DNA of 28,671 nucleotides from the NCBI GenBank assembly GCA_002308795.1, contig DBVV01000072.1, positions 44,191 to 72,861 on the forward strand. The letters run 5' to 3'. Positions 15,921 to 23,337 of the stretch are shown here, piece after piece. The position numbers were made by a program, and so were the translations under genes. The notes beneath the pieces are model-generated. The model did no database searches and was not told the DNA's origin. It was given only the letters and a program-made list of their open reading frames with translations. This DNA comes from Mageeibacillus sp. UBA1255 (GTDB lineage: Bacteria > Bacillota > Clostridia > UBA1212 > UBA1255). Each line of letters starts with the position of its first letter. The stretch's first letter is position 1.

Positions 15921-15949
15921 TTGACTTTTTCCCTCAAAAGCGATATAAG
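15921..15949 (+). promoter_or_regulatory. Promoter for pyruvate kinase
   Basis: TTGACT (15921-15926) and TATAAG (15944-15949) are spaced by 17 bp. Transcription would start near 15956, leaving a leader of about 60 nt that contains the repeated CCGAACG element. Confidence 0.72.
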
Positions 15950-15963
15950 AAATATTGAAACAA

Positions 15964-15984
15964 CCGAACGATTCCCGAACGGGA
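15964..15984. repeat. Operator-like repeat in the pyruvate kinase leader
   Basis: CCGAACG is present at 15964-15970 and 15975-15981, 11 bp apart (one helical turn). The second copy lies within the palindrome TCCCGAACGGGA (15973-15984; 5-bp arms, 2-bp centre). The site is just downstream of the predicted transcription start, a position typical of repressor operators. Confidence 0.5.
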
Positions 15985-16015
15985 GAGACACGAGAAGACC
16001 TGAAAGGAAAACAAA

Positions 16016-17431
16016 ATGAGAAAGACTAAGATAATATGCACACTCGGCCCTGCCAGTGAAAGCGAAGAGATCATTGAACAACTATGCAAAGCCGGGATGA
16101 ACGTTGCCCGCTTCAACTTCTCGCACGGTACGTACGAATGGCATAAGACCGTCATGGACCGCGTGAAGAAGGTCCGGGAAAAACTCGGGATACCGGTGGC
16201 GATAATGCTTGACACCAAAGGCCCCGAATACAGGATCGGTACGTTTAAAAAAAGCCCGATCGAACTCGCGGACGGAGATAAATTCACGTTCACGGTCGAT
16301 GACGTAGAAGGTGACGTGCAGAGAGTGTCGGTATCGTTTAAAACACTTAATAAAGAGCTCGAACCGGGGGATAAGATATACGTTAACGACGGCATAGTTC
16401 AGTTCGTGGTAGACAGTATCGAAGGCCCGGATATAAACTGCACAGTCACCGCAGGCGGGACTGTTTCAAACCGCAAAAGTATGTCGTTCCCGGGGAAAGT
16501 GCTTCACCAGGTCTTCTTATCCGAGCAGGACAAGGCGGATCTTCTTTTCGGAATAGAAAATGAGATCGATTACGTTGCCGCGTCATTCGTATCAAAAGCA
16601 GGAGACGTGGATGAAATGCGTCAATTCATTGACGAGCACGGCGGGGAAGGCATCGGCATCGTTGCAAAGATAGAGAACCAGTCGGGCGTTGACAATATCT
16701 ACGAGATCGCCAGACGCGTCGGCGGCGTGATGGTGGCCAGAGGTGATCTGGGCGTCGAGATACCGTTCAAACAGGTACCTGCGCGCCAGAAGGAACTGAT
16801 CACGATCTGCAGGATGCTCGGAAGGCGCGTGATCACGGCGACGGAGATGCTTGAGTCGATGATAAATAACCCCAGGCCTACCAGAGCCGAGATCTCGGAC
16901 GTTGCTAACGCCGTATATGACGGTACTTCCGCAGTAATGCTTTCCGGGGAATCTGCTTCGGGCAAATACCCGGTTAAGACCGTCGAGGTTATGGCAGGGA
17001 TCTGCGAAGAAACTGAAAAACATATCGATTATGCAAAACAGTTCAGAGACACCAGTTTCATGATAAAAGAGAACATCGACGCGATCTCACATTCGGCGTG
17101 CGATATGGCTCTGGCTACGAACGCAAAGGCTATCGCCGTATGCTCTCTCTCCGGTACGACCGTTCGAATGGTATCAAGATTCAGACCGGTCGCGACAGTC
17201 GTCGGTCTCACTACGGACCCGCGTCAATGGCGCAAACAGGCTCTTTCATGGGGCGTCGTTCCGGTGCTCAGCGAAGAATACCATTCTTCCGAAGTAATGT
17301 TTTACGAGGCGTTAAAAAAGACGATCTCGGTGCTCGGACTATCGAAAGGCGACAACGTCATTCTTGTAGGCGGCAGCGTCAGCGGCAGTTCGGGCGAGAA
17401 CAACACCATCCGCTTAGAGCGCGTAAGATAA
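16016..17431 (+). CDS. pyk: Pyruvate kinase
   Basis: The 471-residue product is pyruvate kinase (EC 2.7.1.40), which makes ATP and pyruvate from phosphoenolpyruvate and ADP in glycolysis. Family motifs are present in order: TKIICTLGPAS at the N-terminus, ARFNFSHGTYEWH, MLDTKGPEYRIG, the B-domain (about 70-170), AKIENQSGVDNI with the catalytic lysine, and MVARGDLGVEIPF. The C-terminal domain has LSGTTVRMVSRFRP. The length is that of the short form, without the extra PEP-utilizing-like C-terminal domain of many Bacillus enzymes. AAAGGA lies seven bases before the ATG. The gene has its own promoter and ends at a bidirectional terminator facing mscS. Confidence 0.97.
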   Translation: MRKTKIICTLGPASESEEIIEQLCKAGMNVARFNFSHGTYEWHKTVMDRVKKVREKLGIPVAIMLDTKGPEYRIGTFKKSPIELADGDKFTFTVDDVEGDVQRVSVSFKTLNKELEPGDKIYVNDGIVQFVVDSIEGPDINCTVTAGGTVSNRKSMSFPGKVLHQVFLSEQDKADLLFGIENEIDYVAASFVSKAGDVDEMRQFIDEHGGEGIGIVAKIENQSGVDNIYEIARRVGGVMVARGDLGVEIPFKQVPARQKELITICRMLGRRVITATEMLESMINNPRPTRAEISDVANAVYDGTSAVMLSGESASGKYPVKTVEVMAGICEETEKHIDYAKQFRDTSFMIKENIDAISHSACDMALATNAKAIAVCSLSGTTVRMVSRFRPVATVVGLTTDPRQWRKQALSWGVVPVLSEEYHSSEVMFYEALKKTISVLGLSKGDNVILVGGSVSGSSGENNTIRLERVR

Positions 17432-17456
17432 CAGTCAGCGTCAATATTTCAGGATA

Positions 17457-17495
17457 TAAAAAGACCGGCCGAATTATAAACGGCCGGTCTTCTTA
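17457..17495. terminator. Bidirectional terminator between pyk and mscS
   Basis: AAGACCGGCCG (17461-17471) and CGGCCGGTCTT (17481-17491) form a perfect 11-bp stem with a 9-nt loop. The run of A on the left provides a U-tract for the minus strand and TCTT provides one for the plus strand. Since pyk and mscS converge here, it likely ends both transcripts. Confidence 0.92.
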
Positions 17496-17530
17496 ATGTG
17501 TTTTAATAAGGGTCAACGTCAGGAATCAGA

Positions 17531-18355
17531 TCATTCTTTATCCTCTTTATCCTTACCCACGATGCGGATAGCGATCCTCTCTTCGGGATCATCGATACCG
17601 TTCTCACCGAGCGCTTTGCTGCAGTTCTCGATCAGATCGAAATAATTATCCCAGTAAGTCTTGGTATTGCACCATGCGCGGACGGTGAAGATGAACGTGT
17701 CGTCGTCAACAGCCGTAAGTCTCGTGAAGGGTGCGGGATCCTGAAGGATGCCTTCCGTCTCGGTAGCAGCCTTAATAAGCACGGATTTAACGAATTCATG
17801 ATCGATATCATTGGTGATCTTGAAGTCGATGTCGATCCTGCGCGTTTCGTTAGCGGTGAAGTTCGTAACGTTAGCGCTCATCAGATCGCCGTTAGGAACG
17901 AGCACGAGTTTATTATCGAGCGTCATAAGTTTGGTGTAGAAGATGCTGATCTCATGAACGACACCTTCGGCTCCGGCGGTGTTAACGTAATCGCCAATCT
18001 TGAAGGGTCTGAAGATGAGGATCAGGAAACCGCCGGCAAGGTTTGCGAGAGCGCCCTGGAATGCAAGGCCTACAGCCAGACCTGCGGAAGCGATCAGAGC
18101 CGCAACACTTGTCATCGGTACACCGAGCACTTCGATTATTCCGACAAGAAGTATGATGTACAGGATTATCTTAATGATCTTCAGAATAATGTTCTTTACC
18201 GGATCTTCAAGCTTGGATTTTCCGAGCGCTTTCTTTATGATCTTTCCTAAGATCTTGATCACGATAAGACCTACTACCAGCACTAATATCGCTGTTACGA
18301 TCCTGCCGCCGGTCGTTGCCCCGAAGTCGATGACCTGTTTCAAAAATTCATCCAT
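17531..18355 (-). CDS. mscS: Small-conductance mechanosensitive channel (MscS family)
   Basis: The 274-residue protein is an MscS-type channel that opens on membrane tension to release solutes during osmotic downshock. It has three hydrophobic segments in the first 130 residues. The pore helix region is rich in Gly and Ala (SAGLAVGLAFQGALANLAGG), followed by FRPFKIGDYV and the beta domain, then the cytoplasmic alpha/beta C-terminal domain. An upstream in-frame ATG at 18454 would add 33 polar, cysteine-containing residues and overlaps the promoter, so the ATG at 18355 with AAAGGA just upstream is chosen. It is transcribed opposite to the SDR gene from a shared intergenic region. Confidence 0.94.
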   Translation of the reverse strand: MDEFLKQVIDFGATTGGRIVTAILVLVVGLIVIKILGKIIKKALGKSKLEDPVKNIILKIIKIILYIILLVGIIEVLGVPMTSVAALIASAGLAVGLAFQGALANLAGGFLILIFRPFKIGDYVNTAGAEGVVHEISIFYTKLMTLDNKLVLVPNGDLMSANVTNFTANETRRIDIDFKITNDIDHEFVKSVLIKAATETEGILQDPAPFTRLTAVDDDTFIFTVRAWCNTKTYWDNYFDLIENCSKALGENGIDDPEERIAIRIVGKDKEDKE

Positions 18356-18392
18356 TGGAATCATCCTTTCTGTTTTTTTATTCTTTGTTCCC

Positions 18393-18410
18393 GGGATCGC
18401 TTTTGATCCC
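18393..18410 (-). other. Hairpin in the mscS leader
   Basis: GGGATC (18393-18398) and GATCCC (18405-18410) form a 6-bp stem with a 6-nt loop in the 5' untranslated part of the mscS transcript, between the promoter and the ribosome binding site. No U-run follows it on the minus strand, so it is not a terminator. It may stabilise the message. Confidence 0.5.
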
Positions 18411-18425
18411 GCATTATCGGTTGAA

Positions 18426-18454
18426 ATTTTACAACATCCGTGTCTGCGCGTCAA
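18426..18454 (-). promoter_or_regulatory. Promoter for mscS
   Basis: Read on the minus strand, TTGACG (18454-18449) and TAAAAT (18431-18426) are spaced by 17 bp. This gives a leader of about 65 nt before the chosen start codon. Confidence 0.72.
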
Positions 18455-18517
18455 GTTATTCCGCGTTTATCCGGCAAAGTTTTTTGCGTTAAAGACGCGG
18501 TATTTCTGCATTTTGCC

Positions 18518-18547
18518 TTGACTTCCTGCTACGTAAAATGGTATGCT
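18518..18547 (+). promoter_or_regulatory. Possible promoter for the SDR gene
   Basis: TTGACT (18518-18523) and TATGCT (18542-18547) are spaced by 18 bp, with TGG before the -10 as an extended element. A better-looking TAAAAT at 18534 is only 10 bp from the -35 and is not used in this reading. A 10-bp palindrome, CGGTATACCG, lies at 18585-18594 in the leader. Confidence 0.5.
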
Positions 18548-18629
18548 TCTCACAGAGCACCGGGACCGCTGATATCTGATCGTACGGTATACCGGCGGCT
18601 CTTAACGATACAGATCAGGAGATATGACC

Positions 18630-19397
18630 ATGAGGATCGCTATCATTACCGGAGCGTCCAGCGGGATGGGCAGACGGTTCGCCGAAACGTGCGACAGAGC
18701 AGGGAAGTTTGACGAAGTGTGGGTGATCGCACGCCGCGCAGGCAGACTTGAGGAACTCAAAGAAAGTGTTCCGTTTCCGGTGAGGCCGGTCGCCATTGAC
18801 CTCACTGACAGAAAAGCGGTATTGTCCGTTCGCGATATGCTTGAAAAAGAAAAGCCGGAGGTAGGTCTTCTCGTTAACGCGGGAGGTTTCGGCAGATTTG
18901 AGGCGTTCACCGATACGGATCCGGAAGTTAATCTGAATATGGTCGATCTGAACTGCGAGGCGCTTATGTCTTTAACGCAGTACGTCCTTCCGTTCATGAG
19001 CTTCGGGAGCGCCGTAGTTAACATCGCGTCGGTCGCGGCATTTCAGCCTATACCGTATATCAATATCTACGCAGCTACGAAGGCGTTCGTGCTGTATTTC
19101 AGCAGGGCCCTTAACCGCGAACTGAAACAGAAAAATATCAGAGTGATGGCCGTATGTCCGTTCTGGACGAAAACAGAATTCTTCCAAAGAGCTGTTGACC
19201 TCGAAAAACCGGCCGTAGTGAAGAAATATATAGCCATGTACGAACCCGAAAAGATCGTTGACCGCGCATGGACGGATCTTAAGAAAGGGAAGGACGTAAG
19301 CAAATACGGATTTAAGGCAAGAGTGCAGGCCGCGCTCTGCAAAATACTTCCGCATAAGCTCGTGATGAGCGTGTGGATGAAACAGCAGAAATTATAA
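18630..19397 (+). CDS. Short-chain dehydrogenase/reductase
   Basis: This 255-residue protein is a classical-type SDR, an NAD(P)-dependent cytoplasmic oxidoreductase. It shows the nucleotide motif TGASSGMGRRFAE at the N-terminus, NAGGFG (equivalent to NNAG) in the middle, and the catalytic Ser (IASVAAF) and YAATK (Tyr-x-x-x-Lys). The residues after the active site (CPFWTKTEFFQRA) are like those of the DltE/YqjQ-type SDRs that act on lipid-like or unknown substrates. Two in-frame ATGs exist six bases apart; AGGAG at 18617-18621 is eight bases from the second (18630) and only two from the first, so 18630 is chosen. The specific substrate is unknown. Confidence 0.9.
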   Translation: MRIAIITGASSGMGRRFAETCDRAGKFDEVWVIARRAGRLEELKESVPFPVRPVAIDLTDRKAVLSVRDMLEKEKPEVGLLVNAGGFGRFEAFTDTDPEVNLNMVDLNCEALMSLTQYVLPFMSFGSAVVNIASVAAFQPIPYINIYAATKAFVLYFSRALNRELKQKNIRVMAVCPFWTKTEFFQRAVDLEKPAVVKKYIAMYEPEKIVDRAWTDLKKGKDVSKYGFKARVQAALCKILPHKLVMSVWMKQQKL

Positions 19398-19434
19398 TCT
19401 TTAAGATTTTATTTTATGACGACGGAATAATGTC

Positions 19435-20043
19435 ATGGATTTGTTGATGATCTTTTTAACTGCAGCCATTTTCATCGTGGCGATAATCATCATAGTGGTG
19501 AAGAAGCGGCATGCATCGGTAACGGTGGATGAGCCGCCTGAAAAACGTGCCGGCCGTCAGGGGGAAAAGATCGCTACTGACATGATCAAACAGTATCTAA
19601 ATGATGATGATCACATCCTTTCGAACGTCGAAGTGGTTTACAAGGGAAGAATGACGGAGCTGGACAATGTCATCATCAACTCACGCGGCGTATATATCAT
19701 CGAAGCTAAAAATCTGTCCGGCCAGCTGGTGGGAAATGAGCATGACAAGGAATGGCTTAAGGTAAAGACGACCGCAGCCGGAAATACTTACGAAAAAACA
19801 GTTAAAAATCCGATCGCTCAGGTGAAAAGGCAGATCTATATCCTTGCTAATTTTTTAGAGGCATGCGGCGTTAAGGTCTGGATCGAGGGCTATGTTCTGT
19901 TTGTGCGCGGCACGAGCCCTGTCGAGAGCATGTACGTGCTCGACGACGCTTCTGAGATAGACGAAGTGATACACCCTGAAAAAGACGTCGTCCTGAAAAA
20001 ACCGAAGATCAGGAAGATAATCAGGCTGCTGCGCACGAATTGA
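19435..20043 (+). CDS. Membrane-anchored NERD (nuclease-related) domain protein
   Basis: The 202-residue product starts with a single hydrophobic helix (about residues 3-22) followed by a basic KKR stop, then a NERD domain. Motifs are Gly43-Glu44 in RQGEKIATDMI, Asp77 in MTELDNVII and Glu90-Ala-Lys92 in YIIEAKNLSG, the pattern of a PD-(D/E)xK-like nuclease fold. NERD proteins are thought to act on nucleic acids, but few have been tested. Here the domain would face the cytoplasm next to the membrane. The gene begins 37 bp after the SDR gene, with only a weak ribosome site (GACGGA), and probably belongs to the same transcript. Confidence 0.88.
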   Translation: MDLLMIFLTAAIFIVAIIIIVVKKRHASVTVDEPPEKRAGRQGEKIATDMIKQYLNDDDHILSNVEVVYKGRMTELDNVIINSRGVYIIEAKNLSGQLVGNEHDKEWLKVKTTAAGNTYEKTVKNPIAQVKRQIYILANFLEACGVKVWIEGYVLFVRGTSPVESMYVLDDASEIDEVIHPEKDVVLKKPKIRKIIRLLRTN

Positions 20044-20049
20044 CCTGAT

Positions 20050-20074
20050 AAGCGCCGATAAGCGCTTTACTTTT
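20050..20074 (+). terminator. Weak hairpin after the NERD gene
   Basis: AAGCGC (20050-20055) and GCGCTT (20062-20067) form a 6-bp stem with a 6-nt loop, followed by TACTTTTA. It is weaker than the other terminators in the window and overlaps the -35 box of the ftsK promoter. Confidence 0.45.
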
Positions 20075-20094
20075 ACATAAGAGTTTGTTATAAT
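20066..20094 (+). promoter_or_regulatory. Promoter for the ftsK operon
   Basis: TTTACT (20066-20071) and TATAAT (20089-20094) are spaced by 17 bp, with TGT before the -10 as an extended element. Transcription would start near 20101, 80 nt before the chosen ftsK start. Confidence 0.7.
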
Positions 20095-20181
20095 TATACT
20101 TGACTGACAGTGTGCGGCAGGAATTTGATCCGGCCGGATCTGTTTTCGCTTTTACAAAAGACAAATGGAGATAAGTTTTAC

Positions 20182-23100
20182 ATGTTTAAAAAAGGCATTA
20201 TCAGATTTATAAAAGCGCACGGAATCGCCGTGATTGCTGTGATCATCCTGGCACTAATCCTGAAATTTGTTCTTCATTTTTCATTCTTTTTGTCATTCCT
20301 GGTGCTTCTCATACTTTACTTTGCAACAGGCTTTGTTATTGATGTCATTTCTGAAAAGATCAGGTTGAAAAAAGCCCGTAAAGATATATCGAAGCATGAT
20401 GAAAGAAGCATCAGAAACAGGGCGGATAACATCCCCGCCGCGCAGGACAGCGATAACGGCCCGGGAGAGACGATATTCGAAGGCGTAAACGATATTGACC
20501 GCAGCGAAAACGGCCGCACGCGCTCAAAGCAGCACCTGTCACTGAGAAAACTCTCCACAGATATGAAATCGATCATTGCCGCCTCTCCGGATGACGAAAA
20601 GAACGGTAACCGGAATTCCCGTTCCGAAGGCGGCAGTGTGCCTTCCGGAAAAGAAAAACGTATGTCCTCGTCGGATTATATGAGAGGGACCGATTTTACG
20701 TATACGCGGTTTGCCGAAAGGAACAGTATGAAAGCCGCTAAGGATAACGCGGAACGTGAGAACGTCAGCCGTACGTCCGCTGAGCCCGATGCCGCATCTA
20801 AAGTAAGCGGCGATCCGCTCGCGGCGGCGATCGCATTTGACAATGATCCTGCCGGTGTCGTTTCTGAAGATACCGCCTTAGCTGAAACGACCGCGATCAA
20901 TAAGGAAAACGATACGGCCGATACAGCGGCGCCCGATCGTGCAGCTCAGGAGGCTGTCAGTGCTGTTTCTGCAGCAGTTATCAGTGAGATCGACGAAACT
21001 AAAGATGCGCCTGTAACCGCTCCGGAACAGGATGCCGCGTCCGGGCAGGCAGAAGGGAACGCTGCGCAAACGCTCAGCGCGGAAGAGACTGCGGAAGAGA
21101 CAATAGAAGAGGCTAAAGATGCCAGGGACGTCGCACCTTCGGCAGACGGAACGCTTTTCGACAGCCCTGACATTGACGGCGACACCAGATTTTCAGAGGG
21201 CATAACTGATGCCGTAGATAAAATGCTGAGCGAAACGCCCAAAAGCATTGTCCGCAGGAACCGCTACATCATTTCCGATAAAACCGAAAACTCCGAAAAT
21301 GCCGAAACCAGGGGCAGCAGCGTAAACGTCGTGACCGACGTCGATCCGGGAAACACAGGGAAAACAGGAAAAGCAGAAAAAACAGATAAAACGGGATACT
21401 CTGACTCCGAACCGGAGAGAGACGTCAGATCGCATATTTCGAAAGACATCGATACCGGAAACACGCTTTTCAGCGTAGAAGAAAAAGACGATGAACCCGA
21501 AGAAGAGAACGATGAACAGCAGGGGAAAGACAGGGTCAATACCGATTCATCGATGATGAATGCTATCTTCGGCGGCCGTAAACAGGAGCATCACAAAAAG
21601 CCTTCCCTTGAGGAATACAGAAGACGCACCGAGAAAACAGGATCGGCGAGGCGGAACCTTACGAAAGAGATTTTAGAAGGAAACCCCTCCGAGAATAGCA
21701 GAGAAAGCGACGCGATAAGCCTGTTCGATACCGAACCCGATCGAGGCGCCCGCACAGATATTCCTTCACCTGTAATTGCTGCAGTACCTGAAGCAGCCGA
21801 AGTTAAAGAAGAGACGAAAAAAGAAGAAAAACTGCCTGAGATCAAGCGCGTATACGAGATTCCGCCCGTAGATCTTCTCGCAGGTGCGAGAGGTTCGGAT
21901 AACGTAGGCGTGATCAATTCCGAAGACGATCCTAAAGCCCAGAAACTGATCAGCACACTTGAAAGTTTCGGCGTAGGAGCGAAGATCATCGGAGTCATGC
22001 GCGGCCCGGCGGTGACAAGGTATGAACTTCAGCCTAATCCCGGGGTGAAGGTCAGCAGGATCGTGGCGCTTTCGGACGATATCGCACTTAATATGGCGTC
22101 AACGGGCGTCAGGATCGAAGCTCCGATACCCGGAAAAGAAGCCGTGGGGATCGAAGTGCCCAACAGCCAGGTGGAGATCGTATCGCTTCGCCAGGTCGTC
22201 GAGAGCGAAGAATTCAGATCGTCTCAATCATCGCTCACCGTGGCACTCGGACGCGACATCGCGGGAAAAAATATTGTCGCCGACATAGCAAAAATGCCGC
22301 ATCTGCTGATCGCAGGCGCGACCGGATCAGGCAAGAGCGTATGCATCAACACGATCGTTGCCAGCATCCTTTTCAAAGCCGGACCGGAAGACGTGCGCAT
22401 GATCATGATCGACCCGAAGATCGTGGAATTAGGCGTATATAACGGCATACCTCATCTGCTCGTTCCGGTCGTCACGAACCCGAAAAAAGCTGCGGGTGCT
22501 CTGGCGTGGGCGGTGTCGGAAATGGAGAACCGCTACACACTGTTCTCCGAGCACAACGTCCGCGACATAAAGGCGTTCAACGTTCTGGCGCAGCGCGATA
22601 AATCGATCACCAAACTGCCGCAGATACTTATAATCATTGACGAGCTCGCCGATCTTATGATGGTGGCGGCTAAAGAAATAGAAGATTCGATCATACGCCT
22701 TTCGCAGAAAGCAAGAGCGGCGGGACTGCACATAATCATTGCCACCCAGCGCCCGTCCGTTGACGTCATCACCGGTCTGATAAAGGCAAATATCCCTTCC
22801 AGGATCGCATTTGCGGTAACGTCACAGATCGACTCGCGCACCATACTTGACGGAGGCGGAGCTGAAAAACTGCTTGGGCGTGGAGATATGCTTTTTCACC
22901 CGATCGGTATGGCAAAACCTCTTCGCGTACAGGGCGCGTTCGTTTCGGACAGCGAGATAGAAGCTTTAGCGGACAACGTCAGGAATTCGTACGGTACCGC
23001 ACTCTACAGCGACGAGATACAGTCGTCGATCGATCAGAAGGATAAGCCCCAGGGCGGCGGCAATTCCGGTCAGTCTGACGGCGGCGATGATGACCAGGAT

Positions 23101-23337
23101 GCGGATTATGAGATGATCGACGCTGCGGCTCAGCTCGCGCTCGAATATAAGCAGCTGTCAACGTCTTTCCTGCAAAGGAAACTCAGGCTCGGCTATTCCA
23201 GAGCGTCGAGGATCGTTGACACGCTCGAAGCCGAAGGCCTCATCTCTGAAGCGGACGGCAGCAAACCCAGACAGCTTCTGATGTCAAAAGAAGAGTGGGA
23301 GTCTCATATAGCTGAAGTGAGAGGAGAAAAGACATGA
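20182..23337 (+). CDS. ftsK: DNA translocase FtsK/SpoIIIE
   Basis: This 1051-residue protein is a membrane-anchored DNA pump that moves chromosomal DNA through the division or sporulation septum. The N-terminus has a short hydrophobic region (about 10-60) that fits two rather than four membrane helices. A polar, acidic, repetitive linker of nearly 500 residues follows (about 65-555). The motor comes next: YEIPPVDLL, the alpha domain, Walker A GATGSGKSV (Lys718), Walker B LIIIDELADL (Asp820, Glu821), and the gamma winged-helix domain at about 985-1045 (FLQRKLRLGYSRASRIVD), which reads polarity sequences. The ATG at 20182 is chosen: the alternative at 20110 lies nine bases from the predicted transcription start. 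GGAG precedes 20182 by 11 bases. The stop overlaps the next gene. Confidence 0.95.
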   Translation: MFKKGIIRFIKAHGIAVIAVIILALILKFVLHFSFFLSFLVLLILYFATGFVIDVISEKIRLKKARKDISKHDERSIRNRADNIPAAQDSDNGPGETIFEGVNDIDRSENGRTRSKQHLSLRKLSTDMKSIIAASPDDEKNGNRNSRSEGGSVPSGKEKRMSSSDYMRGTDFTYTRFAERNSMKAAKDNAERENVSRTSAEPDAASKVSGDPLAAAIAFDNDPAGVVSEDTALAETTAINKENDTADTAAPDRAAQEAVSAVSAAVISEIDETKDAPVTAPEQDAASGQAEGNAAQTLSAEETAEETIEEAKDARDVAPSADGTLFDSPDIDGDTRFSEGITDAVDKMLSETPKSIVRRNRYIISDKTENSENAETRGSSVNVVTDVDPGNTGKTGKAEKTDKTGYSDSEPERDVRSHISKDIDTGNTLFSVEEKDDEPEEENDEQQGKDRVNTDSSMMNAIFGGRKQEHHKKPSLEEYRRRTEKTGSARRNLTKEILEGNPSENSRESDAISLFDTEPDRGARTDIPSPVIAAVPEAAEVKEETKKEEKLPEIKRVYEIPPVDLLAGARGSDNVGVINSEDDPKAQKLISTLESFGVGAKIIGVMRGPAVTRYELQPNPGVKVSRIVALSDDIALNMASTGVRIEAPIPGKEAVGIEVPNSQVEIVSLRQVVESEEFRSSQSSLTVALGRDIAGKNIVADIAKMPHLLIAGATGSGKSVCINTIVASILFKAGPEDVRMIMIDPKIVELGVYNGIPHLLVPVVTNPKKAAGALAWAVSEMENRYTLFSEHNVRDIKAFNVLAQRDKSITKLPQILIIIDELADLMMVAAKEIEDSIIRLSQKARAAGLHIIIATQRPSVDVITGLIKANIPSRIAFAVTSQIDSRTILDGGGAEKLLGRGDMLFHPIGMAKPLRVQGAFVSDSEIEALADNVRNSYGTALYSDEIQSSIDQKDKPQGGGNSGQSDGGDDDQDADYEMIDAAAQLALEYKQLSTSFLQRKLRLGYSRASRIVDTLEAEGLISEADGSKPRQLLMSKEEWESHIAEVRGEKT

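Noticed and set aside
18440..18712. 90-codon plus-strand frame in the mscS/SDR divergent region
   Set aside because: It runs through both promoters and into the SDR gene in another frame, and lacks a ribosome binding site.
19393..19398. TATAAT just after the SDR stop as a promoter for the NERD gene
   Set aside because: No acceptable -35 box lies 15-19 bp upstream, so the gene is taken as part of the SDR transcript.
20110..20181. Amino-terminal extension of FtsK from 20110
   Set aside because: The predicted transcription start is near 20101, which would leave no ribosome binding site; GGAG before 20182 is better placed.
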